DNA of 64,000 bases from Microbotryum silenes-acaulis. Its lineage: Eukaryota; Basidiomycota; Microbotryomycetes; Microbotryales; Microbotryaceae. Both the position numbers and the translations under genes were made by a program. Below, piece after piece: positions 21,924-31,987 of this stretch. The notes below the pieces were generated by a model. That model was given only the letters and a program-made list of their open reading frames with translations, made no database searches and was not told the origin of the DNA. Where the stretch lies: NCBI GenBank assembly GCA_003665825.1, contig QPFY01000018.1:62001-126000 (forward strand), read 5' to 3'. Position 1 is the stretch's first letter; every line of letters begins with the position of its first letter.

Positions 21924-24900
21924 GTTCTGCACACGCCGGGCCTCCACGTCAACCTCCTCTCTGTCTCTCGCCTCTGCGACACCGACCGCGTTCGACTCGC
22001 CTTCACCAGCGACGGCATCGACATCGCCAAGGACGGCCAGGCCATTGCTCACGGTACCAGGGTTAACGACGGTCTCTACCTTTTGGACGCGGATCACACC
22101 AAGTGTCAGCAGCTTGCCCTTCTCTCGCGTTCTGAGTCTACCGTGCCCCTGCTTACCCTTCACCGCTGCCTCGGCCATCTTGCCCCATCCTCTATACAGA
22201 AGATGATCGCCGCAGGTTTGCTGGACGGGTTTGGGGCCGGGTACAGTGACAAAGACGTAGAGGAGTTTGTTTGCAATGCTTGCCTTGGTTCCAAAGGCCA
22301 CCGTCTTCCTTTTCCCGACTCTGCGTCGCATTCCCCCGAGAGACTTGGCCTCGTGCACAGCGATGTCCTTTCGTTCCCCACTCCGTCCTTGACCGGGAAG
22401 CGCTACCTTGTCACATTTCTTGACGACCACTCTCGCAAACTCTGGGCATACGCGATCGATCACAAAAGCGACGTCTTCCCGACCTTCCAGACTTGGCTCG
22501 CCGAAGTGGAGTTAGAGACGAACGCGCGTTTAAAAACCCTTCGCACCGACAACGGCGGGGAGTACCGATCGAACGCATTCACAGAGTTCTGCAAGTCCAG
22601 GGGCATTCGTCGTCAATACTCTATTCCCTACACACCTCAGCAAAACGGTCGTGCCGAACGTGTCAATCTCTCCATTGTCGAGGGCATCCTCGCCCTCCTC
22701 GCTGACTCCCATCTGCCGGCCACCTTTTGGGATGAAGCGGCTGCGTACTTCGTTTATTGCAAAAACAGGTGCTCACACTCAGCTTTGGCCAAACAGACTC
22801 CAGAATCCGTTTGGAACGGCCAACGCACCACCACCACCGCCCTCCACCCGTTCGGCTGCGCGGCCTGGCTCACGGTCGCGCCGGACCTTCGCAGCAAGCT
22901 CGACCCCAAGGCCGCGCGCGTGATCTTCACCGGTTACGACCTCGCCTCCAAGGCTTTCCGTTTCTTCGACCATTCTACCAACAAGGTTGTGATTGGCCAA
23001 AATGCCACCTTCCTCGACGACGACTTCCCCGGCCTCCCAATCAACACGCCCGTCGATGTGGACAACACCGAACGCCAGTTCGTCATTCCCGCCGACACGC
23101 CCGCCCCCGCCGTCAAGACGAGGACCCCACTAGTAAGGTCGGCGCACATGGACGTCTCATCCTCTCTTGATGATTCTGCCATGAGCGCCGTTGACGTGGC
23201 CCCAGGGTACACTGGCGGATCCTTACTTAATTCTACAGATATCAGCCCCTCGCCGTCCCCGTCGCTTGTCCCGCTTTCGTCGCCCGCCACGTCCTCGGCC
23301 GGAGGACCGTCCCTCGATGACTCGGACGACCCGCTTGACCTCCTCAACTCCAACACCGCGGTTCGCCTCAACCTGATGGACGTACATCGATCCGACGACG
23401 ACACCCTGGTGACGCCCGCACCCGCCATTGCCCCCGCTGAACAGCCCTCCGATGACGACTCCCCTGATGAGATCGATTTCCTCTCTCGCCACCACCGCGC
23501 CTTCATCGCCACAGACGACGACGACCCCACCCTCGACGCCATCGAGCCCGTCAAGTCGATTACTAGCGATCCTCAGACCTGGCGCGAAGCAATGTCCAGC
23601 GACGAGCACGACATCTGGGCTCAGGCTGCCGCCGCCGAGTTCACCGCCATGCGCGACGACTTCAAGGTGTTCACCATCGAGCCTCGATCCTCCGTACCGC
23701 CGGGCGCCACTATCGTCACCTCCAAGTTCGTCTGGAAGACCAAACGCGACGCACGTGGCGAAGTCACGGGGCACAAGGCACGCCTTGTAGCGCAAGGTAA
23801 CCGCCAACGCGACGGCATCGATTTCTCGGAGACTTTCGCACCCGTTGCCCGTTTCTCCTCCATTCGCTGCCTCCTTGCCCTCGCCGCTGCCAACGGTTAC
23901 CACGTTCATCAGGCCGACATCGACAAGGCTTACCTCCACGGCGAGCTCGATCACGATATCTGGATGACGACGCCACGAGGTTTCGACTTCCCGAGCGATA
24001 AGATTCTCCGCCTGCGGCGCTCAATCTACGGTCTCAAGCAGGCCGGTCGCATCTGGAATCGCCACATTGACACATCACTCAGGAGTCTCGGGTACAAGGC
24101 AACGGGCACTGATCACTGCATTTACTCTCACATTGATGATCAGCAACGGCCCCATTATATCGCCTTGTATGTCGACGATCTCCTCATTGTCAGCCCCGCC
24201 CTCGACGAGATCGAACGCGTCATCTCCGGCCTCGAACAGCGATACGGCGTCAAACGACTCGGCCCCGCGGAATACATCCTCGGCATCCAAATCCGCCGCC
24301 TGGACGACGGCTCCATTGCCCTATCCCAGGAACGCTACATCATGGACGTGCTCGCCCGGTTTCACTTCGACACCACGACACGCGGCGCTACGGTGCCAAT
24401 GACGCCCGGCCTCTCGCTCACGGCAGTTCCGGGTCAGGGAACGGAGCGCATTCGATCGTGGTACCTACAAGCCATTGGCTCCCTCCTGTACATTTCCCTT
24501 GGCACTCGACCCGACATTGCCTTCGCCGTCTCGTACTTGTCCCGGTTCGCCAACAACCCTGGCCGCCGTCATTGGATTGCCGTCAAACACGTCCTTCGCT
24601 ACCTTCGCGCCACGTACCGCGATGAGCTACTCTACGCCCGCGGTCCAGCCAAAGTTACGGGTGTGGTTGGTTATTCCGATGCGAACTGGGGTGCCTGCGT
24701 CGACACGTCCATCTCCACAATGGGCTTCGTCTTTTACTTGGCCGGCTCCGCCGTCTCTTGGTCATCGAAGCGTCAGACTCGGGTGGCGGATTCCACCACT
24801 GATGCCGAATACCTCGCCTTGTCGCACGCTGGTAAGGAAGCGATTTACCTTACGCAACTCCTCTCCGAGCTCCACGTTCGCCCGATCGATGCAGCTCACA

Positions 24901-25412
24901 TCTTCACCGACAACGAGGCCGCGGCCGCCGTCGCTCACGACCCCGTTCGCACCTCCGGCACTCGACACATACGCCTCCGCGAGCATTTTGTCCGCGACAT
25001 GGTCAACCGAGGCGATATCTCCCTCTCACACGTTGGCACAGCGGACATGGTTGCGGACCTATTCACCAAAGCGCTGGGTCCCAAGATTTTCGGTATACAT
25101 TGCTATGCTCTAGGCCTCCGGACGCGGCACCCACGGCTCAAGTCTACCTCGCGTTCGCGTGGGGGGGGGTGTGAGGAATCCACTCTCCACTCGGGTCAGG
25201 ACTTAGGCGCGCGGAGCGAGCCGGGCGCATCGGCCCAGGGCTTAGGCGCGCGGAGCGAGCCGGGCGCATCGGCCCAGGACTTAGGCGCGCGCAGCGAGCC
25301 TGGCCCATTGGCTCAGCCCCGAGGCTCGCTGGCTGAGGACTTGGGGCGCGCGGCTCCCTTACTGTTAGATTCCTATTCATCACTCTTGGCTATAACTACA
25401 TCGCTGACGTAG
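21924..25412 (+). pseudogene. Copia-B3 pol (protease end to RNase H), displaced
   Basis: Resumes at [17 protein letters not shown] in frame with the gag part at 13,247-14,476 once the gypsy element and one GTGGC copy are removed. It contains integrase HHCC and D,D,E, an acidic linker, RT with GRIWNRH and [10 protein letters not shown], and RNase H. No stop occurs in it. This copy has nine G residues before the LTR, so the frame reads on through the LTR for about 80 codons ([16 protein letters not shown]) to 25,412. Because the first part is 7.4 kb away, no whole protein is made here. Confidence 0.9.
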
Positions 25413-25428
25413 TAGAGTTGATCGAATA
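25170..25428 (+). repeat. 3' LTR of copia-B3, shortened
   Basis: Matches the B3 5' LTR with one substitution seen by eye, but stops after the first copy of the ATCACTCTTGG unit (259 against 329 bp). It ends on the normal GATCGAATA. The next bases AAGGAAAC do not match the left flank. Confidence 0.85.
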
Positions 25429-25670
25429 AAGGAAACTAAGAAACAGAAAGGGGGCCCGCGCTGGGATAGGCCCAGACGCGGGTGAAATCGCTGGCGCGCT
25501 AAGACAGTCGCGCGTGTCCAAGTCGCCACCGCAGGGGGGCGGGCTAGTGGTCGCGCGCCCGAATCCGCCGGCGCCGGCGCGCGCGTCTAAGTCCCCTCCG
25601 CAGGGGGCGGGCTAGCGGGCGCGCGCAACGACCGAGGCGCCCCTGTCGAGCTGAGAGTGGACTCTTCACA
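25429..25670 (-). repeat. Reverse LTR-like fragment of a B-related family
   Basis: On the minus strand it begins TGTGAAGAGTCCACTCTC, close to the copia-B LTR start TGTGAGGAATCCACTCTC. The body is different and very GC-rich, with a roughly 70-bp unit twice (CCGCAGGGGGCGGGCTAG core). It abuts the B3 3' LTR on one side and an element D piece on the other. It may be a solo LTR or a recombination scar. Confidence 0.55.
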
Positions 25671-26041
25671 GCCTTCGCCGTCTCATACTTATCCCGGTTC
25701 GCCAACAACCCCGGCCGCCGCCATTGGATTGCCGTCAAACACGTCCTCCGCTACCTTCGCGCCACGTACCGCGACGAGCTCCTCTACGCCCGCGGTCCCG
25801 CCAAAATCACGGGTGTGGTTGGTTATTCCGACGCAAACTGGGGGGCCTGCGTCGACACGTTCATCTCGATGATGGGTTACGTTTTTTACATCGCTGGCTC
25901 CGCCGTCTCTTGGTCGTCGAAGCGCCAGACTCGGGTAGCGGATTCCACCACTGATGCCGAGTACCTAGCCTTGTCACACGCAGGAAAGGAAGCGATCTAC
26001 CTTAACCAACTCCTCTCCGAGCTCCACGTTCGCCCGGTCGG
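25671..26041 (+). pseudogene. Element D (or a B relative) RNase H fragment, part 1
   Basis: Reads [18 protein letters not shown] through [12 protein letters not shown] and [19 protein letters not shown] to LSELHVRPV, over 90 % like B1 by eye. It is cut by copia-C at 26,041 and continues at 31,098. Compared with B1, about 1.2 kb holding the RT is missing between 12,824 and this point. I treat it as the tail of element D because the D pieces are collinear, but it could be another B copy. Confidence 0.75.
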
Positions 26042-26327
26042 TATGAAGATGCGACGACTGCTCAAGCGGTGGTTAGGCTCTGATCGACGGACCAAGGAGA
26101 CCAGACCAAGAAGTTGCTTGAGCAGGAGAGTGAGAAGTGCGGAGCCAGTTGGCTGAGGTAAGCTCGGGGCTGGCTCCGTGGCCTGTGTCAGGTGCACGGA
26201 CCCAGCCCAGTGAGGAAGAGAGCTAGGTGGGAAAAGGCAGGCCAAAAACCAAGAGAAGACAAGGAAAGGAAGTGAGGGATGATATGAGAAGGAAATAGAA
26301 GAGGTTGTCAATCTCACCAATCTCACA
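26042..26327 (-). repeat. 3' LTR of copia-C
   Basis: 286 bp. On the minus strand it is preceded by a run of seven G residues (CCCCCCC at 26,328-26,334), the polypurine tract. It carries an extra 9 bp near its start relative to the 5' LTR. Confidence 0.92.
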
Positions 26328-26345
26328 CCCCCCCTACTTCGAGTA

Positions 26346-29300
26346 TCAGGAAACACAGATGCCAAGTCGGCCGCGGTGTCGAGCAAAGAGGTCGCGAGAC
26401 AAAGCCTTGGTGAAAATGTCGGCAGTCATCTCGCTGGTGGCGATATATTGTACGATGATGTCACCCAGGGAGACCATATCTCGGACGAAGTGTTCACGAA
26501 GACGAATGTGCCGAGTGCGAGCGTGAAAGACCGGGTTTTTGGTGAGAGCATTGGCACCTTGGTTGTCGCCATAGATGAGAACGGGTTGGGATGAAGGAAG
26601 GCCGAGCTCACCAAACAGCTGACGTAGGAAGATAGCCTCCTTGCCGGTGTGTGACAAGGCAAGGTACTCGGCGTCACAAGTAGAGTCGGCAACCCGAGAC
26701 TGGAGGCGAGATGACCACAAGACGGCCGCGCCTGCGAAGACAAAGGTGTAACCCATGGTCGATTTTGAGGATAGGACGCAAGCACCCCAGTTGCAGTCCG
26801 AGTAGCCAACCAAGGGTGCCGGATCCCCGCAAGTGTAGCGTAGACCGTGAGACAGAGTACCAGCGAGATAGCGAAAGGCGTGCTTGACAGCACCCCAGGC
26901 AGCAACGGATGGTGACTGAGAGAACCGAGCCAAGTAACCGACGGTGTAGGCCAGGTCGGGGCGAGTACCGGTCGATGCGTACATGAGGGAGCCAATCGCC
27001 TGTAGATACCGAGTGCGATCCGGGAACGGGGTGGGCTGGAGCTCGACTTCGAGGCGGAGATCGGCTTGCATGGGCGTGGCAACGGGATGGGCGTCGGACA
27101 TACCAAAACGAGCGAGGACGTCCTTGAGGTATTGTTCCTGACTGAGGGAGATGGAGCCGTCGGCAGAACGCCGAATCTGGATACCAAGGACGTATTCAGC
27201 CTCACCGAGTCGTTTGACACCGTAGCGCTGCTCAAGGCCTTGGAGGGTACGCTCGATCTCTGGGAGAGAAGGGCTGATCATGAGCAAGTCGTCAACATAG
27301 AGCGCGATGTAGTGGCGCTCATCACCGGCAGTGCGGACATAGACGCAGTGGTCGGACTCGGTGGCGACGTAGCCAAGTGCCGACAATGCAGAGTCGATCT
27401 CGTCGTTCCAGATGCGACCAGCCTGGCGCAAGCCGTAGAGAGACCGGTGCAGCTGGAGGACCTTGCCCGGCATGTAAATCCCTTCGGGCACGCGAATGTA
27501 CAGGGGCTTGTCGAGTTTACCGTGAAGATAAGCCTTGTCGATGTCGGCCTGGTGGACGTGGTACCCATGAGCGGCTGCGAGGGCCAGGAGTGTGCGAATG
27601 GAGGTGAATTTGGCGACGGGGGCAAAGGTCTCGTCGAAATCGATGCCCGAGCGTTGAGAATCACCACGAGCAACCAGGCGGCCTTTGTACGACTTGATTT
27701 GGCCGTGTTGATCGCGTTTTGTGCGGAAGACAAAGCGCGAACCGAGAACCTTGGAGTCTGCAGGCACGAGAGACTCATCAATTGGTGTGAAGGCCGAGAA
27801 ATCGCGGGAGAGCGAGTCGAATTCGGCCTGGGCAGCGAGGCGCCACTCGTCTGCCTGCGGGGTTGCCATCGCAGCGCGCCAGTGTGGAGGGTCCCGAGCA
27901 GGAGCGATCAGTTCCGTCGGGTCGGCGGGCGAGGTGTCGAGCAGAGCAGCGGCTCCAGAGGCAAGGTAGGCGACGGCCGGAGGCGAGTGGAGCGCGGCAT
28001 CGATGTCGTCAGGGAATTCCTGCGCAAGGCAGAGTGAAGCAACGTTGCCCGAACGTGGCAAGAGGTCGATGGGGTCTGGTGATTCGGATCGAGCAGGCGA
28101 GGGTGGCGCCGGCAACGGACGTGGAGCCACCGGTCGCGGTGATGGGCAGGGCGTGGAGATGGCCGAGTCGGAGCTGCCTTGGTCAGAGGCGGTGGAGGTT
28201 GGTGAGCCCTGGTCAGGGTGGTCACCAGCGTGGGCTACGGGAGAGCCTTGGTCGGAGGCAGGAGGCGCGCGGGAGCCCTGGTCAGGGATGTCGCGGGCCG
28301 GGGAGGGACGGCGCAGGCCTTGGTCAGAGGCAGTGGGCACAGGTCCAGGGAGCTCAGCGCGAGGCGCCAGAGAGCGAGGGGAAGCAACGAGCAAAGGCTC
28401 AGAGTGGTCTACCTGGTCAGGGTAAATGTCGGCGGCCACAGGAAGCGGAATGGCGCCGGTGTGGGTGTTGGCCACAGGCTGCAGGGCGGGGAACTCAGAT
28501 TCACGAAAGACGACGTTGCGACTGAGGATAATTTTGCGTGTAGCCGGGTCGAAGAGGCGATAGGCCTTTGCGTGGTCGTCGAGCCCTACGAAGATGAGTG
28601 GCACGGCCTTGGGGTCGAGGTCGGTGCGCTTAACCGAGGAGAGGCAGTGCCAAGCGCGGCAGCCAAAGGCACGCAGCGAGGAGACATCCGGTGCGACACC
28701 ATGCCAGCAAGTGTCGGGAATATCGCCACGGATGCCCGCATGGGGCATCAAGTTCTTGCAGTGCACGAAGTACTTGGCAGCTTCAGCCCAGAGGCGTGGA
28801 TCAGCGCCAGCCGAGTAGAGCAAAGCGAGGATACCCTCTTTGATCGTCCGATTGGTGCGCTCGACGCGTCCGTTTTGTTGAGGCGTGTAAGGGATTGTGA
28901 GTTCCCGACGGATGCCCTTGCTCAAACAGAAATCGACGAAACTACGCAGGGTGAACTCCCCGCCGTTGTCCGAGCGAATGGTTTTCACCCGATCACCCGT
29001 GGTGTTCTCGACTTCGAGGATCCAGTTGCGGAGGCGATGGAAGACGTTACTTTTGTAAGTGAGGAGGATGCACCAATGTTTACGAGTGTAGTCGTCGACA
29101 ATCACGAGCATGTAGCGATGGCCACCAAAGCTGGGTCGGGGCATTTGGGCAACATCCACATGGACAAGGTCCAGACGGCCAGAGGCAATGGACTTGGAAC
29201 GAGCAAAAGGAAGGGCGTGCGCTTTGGAAGCGAGACAAGCATTGCAATTGAAAGACCTAACCTCCTCCTCTGAATATACCCAATCCACCCCAGTGACCAA

Positions 29301-30701
29301 GCCTTTCTGCACGACGTTCTTGAGTTGCGCAACGGGTAAATGCGCGAAGCGACGGTGCAGAGTCAGCAAGGAAACTCTGTGAGGGGTGGCAAGGAGGGCA
29401 TTGGGCATACAGGGTGAGGGTGCGACGTTTAACGCGTACAGGTCATTTGCAACGGCTTGAGCAGTGGCAACGACGGTGCCGGAGGAGTTTCTGATCCTGG
29501 CGCAGCCGGAGCCAAAGGAGATGCTGAACCCAAGGCGATCCAAGCGACGGACGGATAGCAGGTTGCACGGCAGGGAGGGCACCAAAAGGACATCGGTCGC
29601 CACGACGGGGCCAGCAGGAGTCGATATGCGGACAGAGCCACAGCCGGTGGAAGGAAGCGAACCGGCAACTCCAGCAACGGGTGGGCCGGCAAACGAGCGC
29701 AGCGTCGAGAAAAGCGTACTGTCGTTGGCCATGTGACGATTCGCACCGGAGTCGAGGAGCCACGCCGATTTGTGAAACGGTGACGGCGTGGCAAGGAGAC
29801 AGGCAGTGAACGTTGTAGGCTCGGGCATCTCGACGACGGCGGGGGAGGCGACGGCCGGGGAACCCTTCTTTTGTCCTCGGGAAGTTGCGCCGGTGGAAGC
29901 CTTGCGGGCACGAAAAGCGGCGGCCCAGGCGGTGTCGGGGCAATCCTTGAGCCAGTGCATCTTGCGACATGTTGGGTTGGGACAGGGTCCGTGAGGCGCG
30001 CGTTGTTGGGTGGTGGCGACGGCGACAGCAGGTGATTCGACCGGGCGAGCCTTGATCTCTCGATAGATACGGTCGAGGATATCGGCTGCGGGGGGTAAGG
30101 TACCGGACGTGCCTTGAGAATTTACAAAGGTTGTGCGCCATGCGGAGAGAGATGACGGCATCCGGGCAAGTAAGTGCGACGCGAGGAGGGAATCCGTGGT
30201 GACGTCGGAGTCGGCCAGAAGGCGAGAATCGTTCTCAAAACGGTCGCGAAACTGGAGGAAGGCGTCGGGGGTGTCGGGCATGGGCTCGGGACTGAAGAGT
30301 CGAGCAACAACTGGGAGGAGGTCGACAGCCGAGACGGCGCCATATCGCATGCGGAGAGCCATCCAAATCTTGTGACCACTGTGGGCGTCGCTGAAGTAAC
30401 GAGAGAGGCCAGGGAGAACCGTCCGGGGGTCGACAGCAGCGCAGATGGATGCGCGAGCGTAGTGGTCCCATAGTGGTACATAGGACGGGGGCCAAGACGG
30501 ATGGGGTACGCCGGACTTGAGGTATTCGAGGACGTCGGATGGCAGGCGGGAGCACAGCGTAAGAACCCAGTCCGGGTAGCCGTTGGCGTCGCGGAGGAGA
30601 TCGGAGGCAGCGAAGGCTGCAACCTGCGTGGGCGGACGAGGTGGGGGAACCGCGAGCGTTGTGGCGGGGCCGACGGACTTAGAAGCGTCGGGCGCAGACA
30701 T
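26346..30701 (-). CDS. Copia-C Gag-Pol polyprotein (1,451 aa)
   Basis: One uninterrupted frame starting MSAPDASKSVGP. Gag has an unusual zinc knuckle, CPNPTCRKMHWLKDC at about 239 (C-X4-C-X3-H-X4-C instead of C-X2-C-X4-H-X4-C). Then come the protease WLLDSGANRHM at about 317, integrase HHCC (HRRFAHL ... CNACLASKAH) and D,D,E (LVHVDV, SDNGGEF, NGRVERTN). A Ser/Pro linker with repeated SDQGS motifs follows (about 28,170-28,330). RT has YVDDLLMISP at about 1134, and RNase H has [27 protein letters not shown] and YGDNQGA. It ends LFARHRGRLGICVS. All catalytic residues I can recognise are present, and the element is framed by near-identical LTRs, so the protein is probably functional. Confidence 0.95.
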   Translation of the reverse strand: MSAPDASKSVGPATTLAVPPPRPPTQVAAFAASDLLRDANGYPDWVLTLCSRLPSDVLEYLKSGVPHPSWPPSYVPLWDHYARASICAAVDPRTVLPGLSRYFSDAHSGHKIWMALRMRYGAVSAVDLLPVVARLFSPEPMPDTPDAFLQFRDRFENDSRLLADSDVTTDSLLASHLLARMPSSLSAWRTTFVNSQGTSGTLPPAADILDRIYREIKARPVESPAVAVATTQQRAPHGPCPNPTCRKMHWLKDCPDTAWAAAFRARKASTGATSRGQKKGSPAVASPAVVEMPEPTTFTACLLATPSPFHKSAWLLDSGANRHMANDSTLFSTLRSFAGPPVAGVAGSLPSTGCGSVRISTPAGPVVATDVLLVPSLPCNLLSVRRLDRLGFSISFGSGCARIRNSSGTVVATAQAVANDLYALNVAPSPCMPNALLATPHRVSLLTLHRRFAHLPVAQLKNVVQKGLVTGVDWVYSEEEVRSFNCNACLASKAHALPFARSKSIASGRLDLVHVDVAQMPRPSFGGHRYMLVIVDDYTRKHWCILLTYKSNVFHRLRNWILEVENTTGDRVKTIRSDNGGEFTLRSFVDFCLSKGIRRELTIPYTPQQNGRVERTNRTIKEGILALLYSAGADPRLWAEAAKYFVHCKNLMPHAGIRGDIPDTCWHGVAPDVSSLRAFGCRAWHCLSSVKRTDLDPKAVPLIFVGLDDHAKAYRLFDPATRKIILSRNVVFRESEFPALQPVANTHTGAIPLPVAADIYPDQVDHSEPLLVASPRSLAPRAELPGPVPTASDQGLRRPSPARDIPDQGSRAPPASDQGSPVAHAGDHPDQGSPTSTASDQGSSDSAISTPCPSPRPVAPRPLPAPPSPARSESPDPIDLLPRSGNVASLCLAQEFPDDIDAALHSPPAVAYLASGAAALLDTSPADPTELIAPARDPPHWRAAMATPQADEWRLAAQAEFDSLSRDFSAFTPIDESLVPADSKVLGSRFVFRTKRDQHGQIKSYKGRLVARGDSQRSGIDFDETFAPVAKFTSIRTLLALAAAHGYHVHQADIDKAYLHGKLDKPLYIRVPEGIYMPGKVLQLHRSLYGLRQAGRIWNDEIDSALSALGYVATESDHCVYVRTAGDERHYIALYVDDLLMISPSLPEIERTLQGLEQRYGVKRLGEAEYVLGIQIRRSADGSISLSQEQYLKDVLARFGMSDAHPVATPMQADLRLEVELQPTPFPDRTRYLQAIGSLMYASTGTRPDLAYTVGYLARFSQSPSVAAWGAVKHAFRYLAGTLSHGLRYTCGDPAPLVGYSDCNWGACVLSSKSTMGYTFVFAGAAVLWSSRLQSRVADSTCDAEYLALSHTGKEAIFLRQLFGELGLPSSQPVLIYGDNQGANALTKNPVFHARTRHIRLREHFVRDMVSLGDIIVQYIATSEMTADIFTKALSRDLFARHRGRLGICVS

Positions 30702-30790
30702 GCTGAGTCGTGCGAAGCGCCGGGCGAGGCTGAGCCGTGCGAAGCGCGAAAAAATTCAACAGGCAAAGGCGGGCACGAAGGTGGCCGCGC

Positions 30791-30815
30791 TGGTAGGTCG
30801 TATGGGCTTATAACC
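30791..30815 (-). other. Primer-binding site of copia-C (half-tRNA type)
   Basis: On the minus strand it directly follows the 5' LTR and begins GGTTATAAGCCCAT. The first 13 bases equal the copia-B site; the rest differs. The complement again covers an anticodon loop CTTATAA with GGG/CC stem bases. Confidence 0.7.
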
Positions 30816-31092
30816 TATGAAGATGCGACGACTGCTCAAGCGGTGGTTAGGCTCTGATCGACGGACCAAGGAGACCAGACCAAGAAGTTGCTTGAGCAGG
30901 AGAGTGAGAAGTGCGGAGCCAGTTGGCTGAGGTAAGCTCGGGGCTGGCTCCGTGGCCTGTGTCAGGCGCACGGACCCAGCCCAGTGAGGAAGAGAGCTAG
31001 GTGGGAAAAGGCAGGCCAAAAACCAAGAGAAGACAAGGAAAGGAAGTGAGGGATGATATGAGAAGGAAATAGAAGAGGTTGTCAATCTCACA
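30816..31092 (-). repeat. 5' LTR of copia-C
   Basis: 277 bp, TGTGAGATTGAC...CATCTTCATA on the minus strand. It is related to the reverse LTR at 1-333. Confidence 0.92.
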
Positions 31093-31097
31093 GTCGG

Positions 31098-31374
31098 TAC
31101 AGCTCACATTTTCACCGACAACGAGGCCGCGGCCGCCGTCGCTCACGACCCCGTTCGCACCTCCGGCACCCGGCACATCCGCCTCTGCGAGCATTTCGTC
31201 CGCGACATGGTCAATCAAGGCGATATCTCCCTTTCACATGTCGGCACAGCAAACATGGTCGCGGACATATTCACCAAAGTGCTGGGTCCCAAGGTTTTTG
31301 GTACACACTGCTATGCTCTCGGCCTCCGTACGCGACACCCACGGCTCAAGTCTACCTCGCATTCGCGTGGGGGG
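31098..31374 (+). pseudogene. Element D (or a B relative) RNase H fragment, part 2
   Basis: Continues the frame interrupted by copia-[27 protein letters not shown]..., then [17 protein letters not shown], ending in a G-rich tract before an LTR. Several substitutions against B1 (CEHFVRDM for [12 protein letters not shown] for KALG) mark it as an older copy. Confidence 0.8.
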
Positions 31375-31513
31375 TGGTGAGGAATCCACTCTCCGCTCGG
31401 CTCAGGACTTAGGCGCGCGGGATTTCCCCTTTGCGCGGCTCTTTTACTGTTAGCTTCCTATTCATCACTCTTGGCTATAACTACATCACTGACGTAGTAG
31501 AGTTGATCAAATA
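31375..31513 (+). repeat. 3' LTR of element D
   Basis: 139-bp B-like LTR, TGGTGAGGAATCC...GATCAAATA. It has only one GC-rich unit and one copy of the ATCACTCTTGG block, so it may show the form before the tandem expansions in B1-B3. The right flank begins AGGTG. Confidence 0.8.
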
Positions 31514-31652
31514 AGGTGAGCCCAGGTGGATCAAAGGCATTGTCATGGTAGCGACTAACGTAGAGTGTCCAGTGTCAATCCTACATACTTTGGTCCTGTG
31601 ATCTTATCGTTGTCGCTCCGGTGTACACTCCTACGGGGTGTATTACACTCTC
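31514..31652 (+). repeat. Repeat copy paired with 35,578-35,720 in reverse
   Basis: From GTGAGCCCAGGTGG to GGGGTGTATTACA it matches the reverse complement of the later block at roughly nine bases in ten. Beyond the final ATTACA the two copies diverge. The later copy is uninterrupted at GTGTCCAGGTGAGCCC, so it shows the site before element D inserted here. 31,653-31,987 holds no gene I can recognise. Confidence 0.75.
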
Positions 31653-31987
31653 CTGACAGTAGTGGTGATCGTCTCATAACCACCTCTCCTCTGCCGCCAG
31701 TCTCTGATCCCAGTGAATCCTGTTAAGTTGGGACCGGAGGTCGCTGGGGATTCATGTAACGGCACGAGCCGGATCGTTTCGGAGAGGTTGCGAGGTAGGT
31801 CGGTGTCGCAAAGTACTCCCGGGTCAAGAAGTTGTGAGGCGGAGCGAACGCAGCGCGAGGGCGCAAGCGTAGCCGGACAACCTGTTTTCTACCAAATCTC
31901 AGCAGTCTGAATGATGAGACAAAACGATAGAGAAGAGGGAGAGAGGCGCGAGAGCGCGCGAGTCGGGCGAGGTTCTAGCAAGGGAGC

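Larger units (their letters stand above)
12825..25428 (+). mobile_element. Copia-B3, full-length but split by a gypsy element
   Basis: 5' LTR 12,825-13,153, internal part 13,154-14,476 and 21,924-25,169, 3' LTR from 25,170. The two LTRs share variants absent from B1 (CTCCACTCGGG, CAGGGCTT, CTGGCCCATTGG), so they belong to one insertion. Removing the gypsy element leaves an uninterrupted Gag-Pol frame with TGG at the B1 stop position. The left flank is CCAGG but the right flank is AAGGA, and the 3' LTR lacks its last 70-bp repeat, so the right end has been rearranged. Confidence 0.88.
26042..31092 (-). mobile_element. Copia-C, complete Ty1/copia element (5,051 bp)
   Basis: LTRs 26,042-26,327 (3') and 30,816-31,092 (5'), ends TGTGAG...ATA on the minus strand, target duplication GTCGG (26,037-26,041 and 31,093-31,097). 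The LTRs differ by one base and a 9-bp duplication (ATCTCACCA) in the 3' copy. The single ORF is intact, so this is the best candidate for a living copia element here. It is inserted in the RNase H region of element D. Confidence 0.95.

Noticed and set aside
25144..25383. Repetitive [17 protein letters not shown] peptides on the minus strand of several LTRs
   Set aside because: Produced by the 39-bp tandem units of the copia-B LTR, present wherever the LTR is; not a protein family.
27066..28037. 323-codon plus-strand ORF
   Set aside because: Antisense of copia-C RT; shadow frame.
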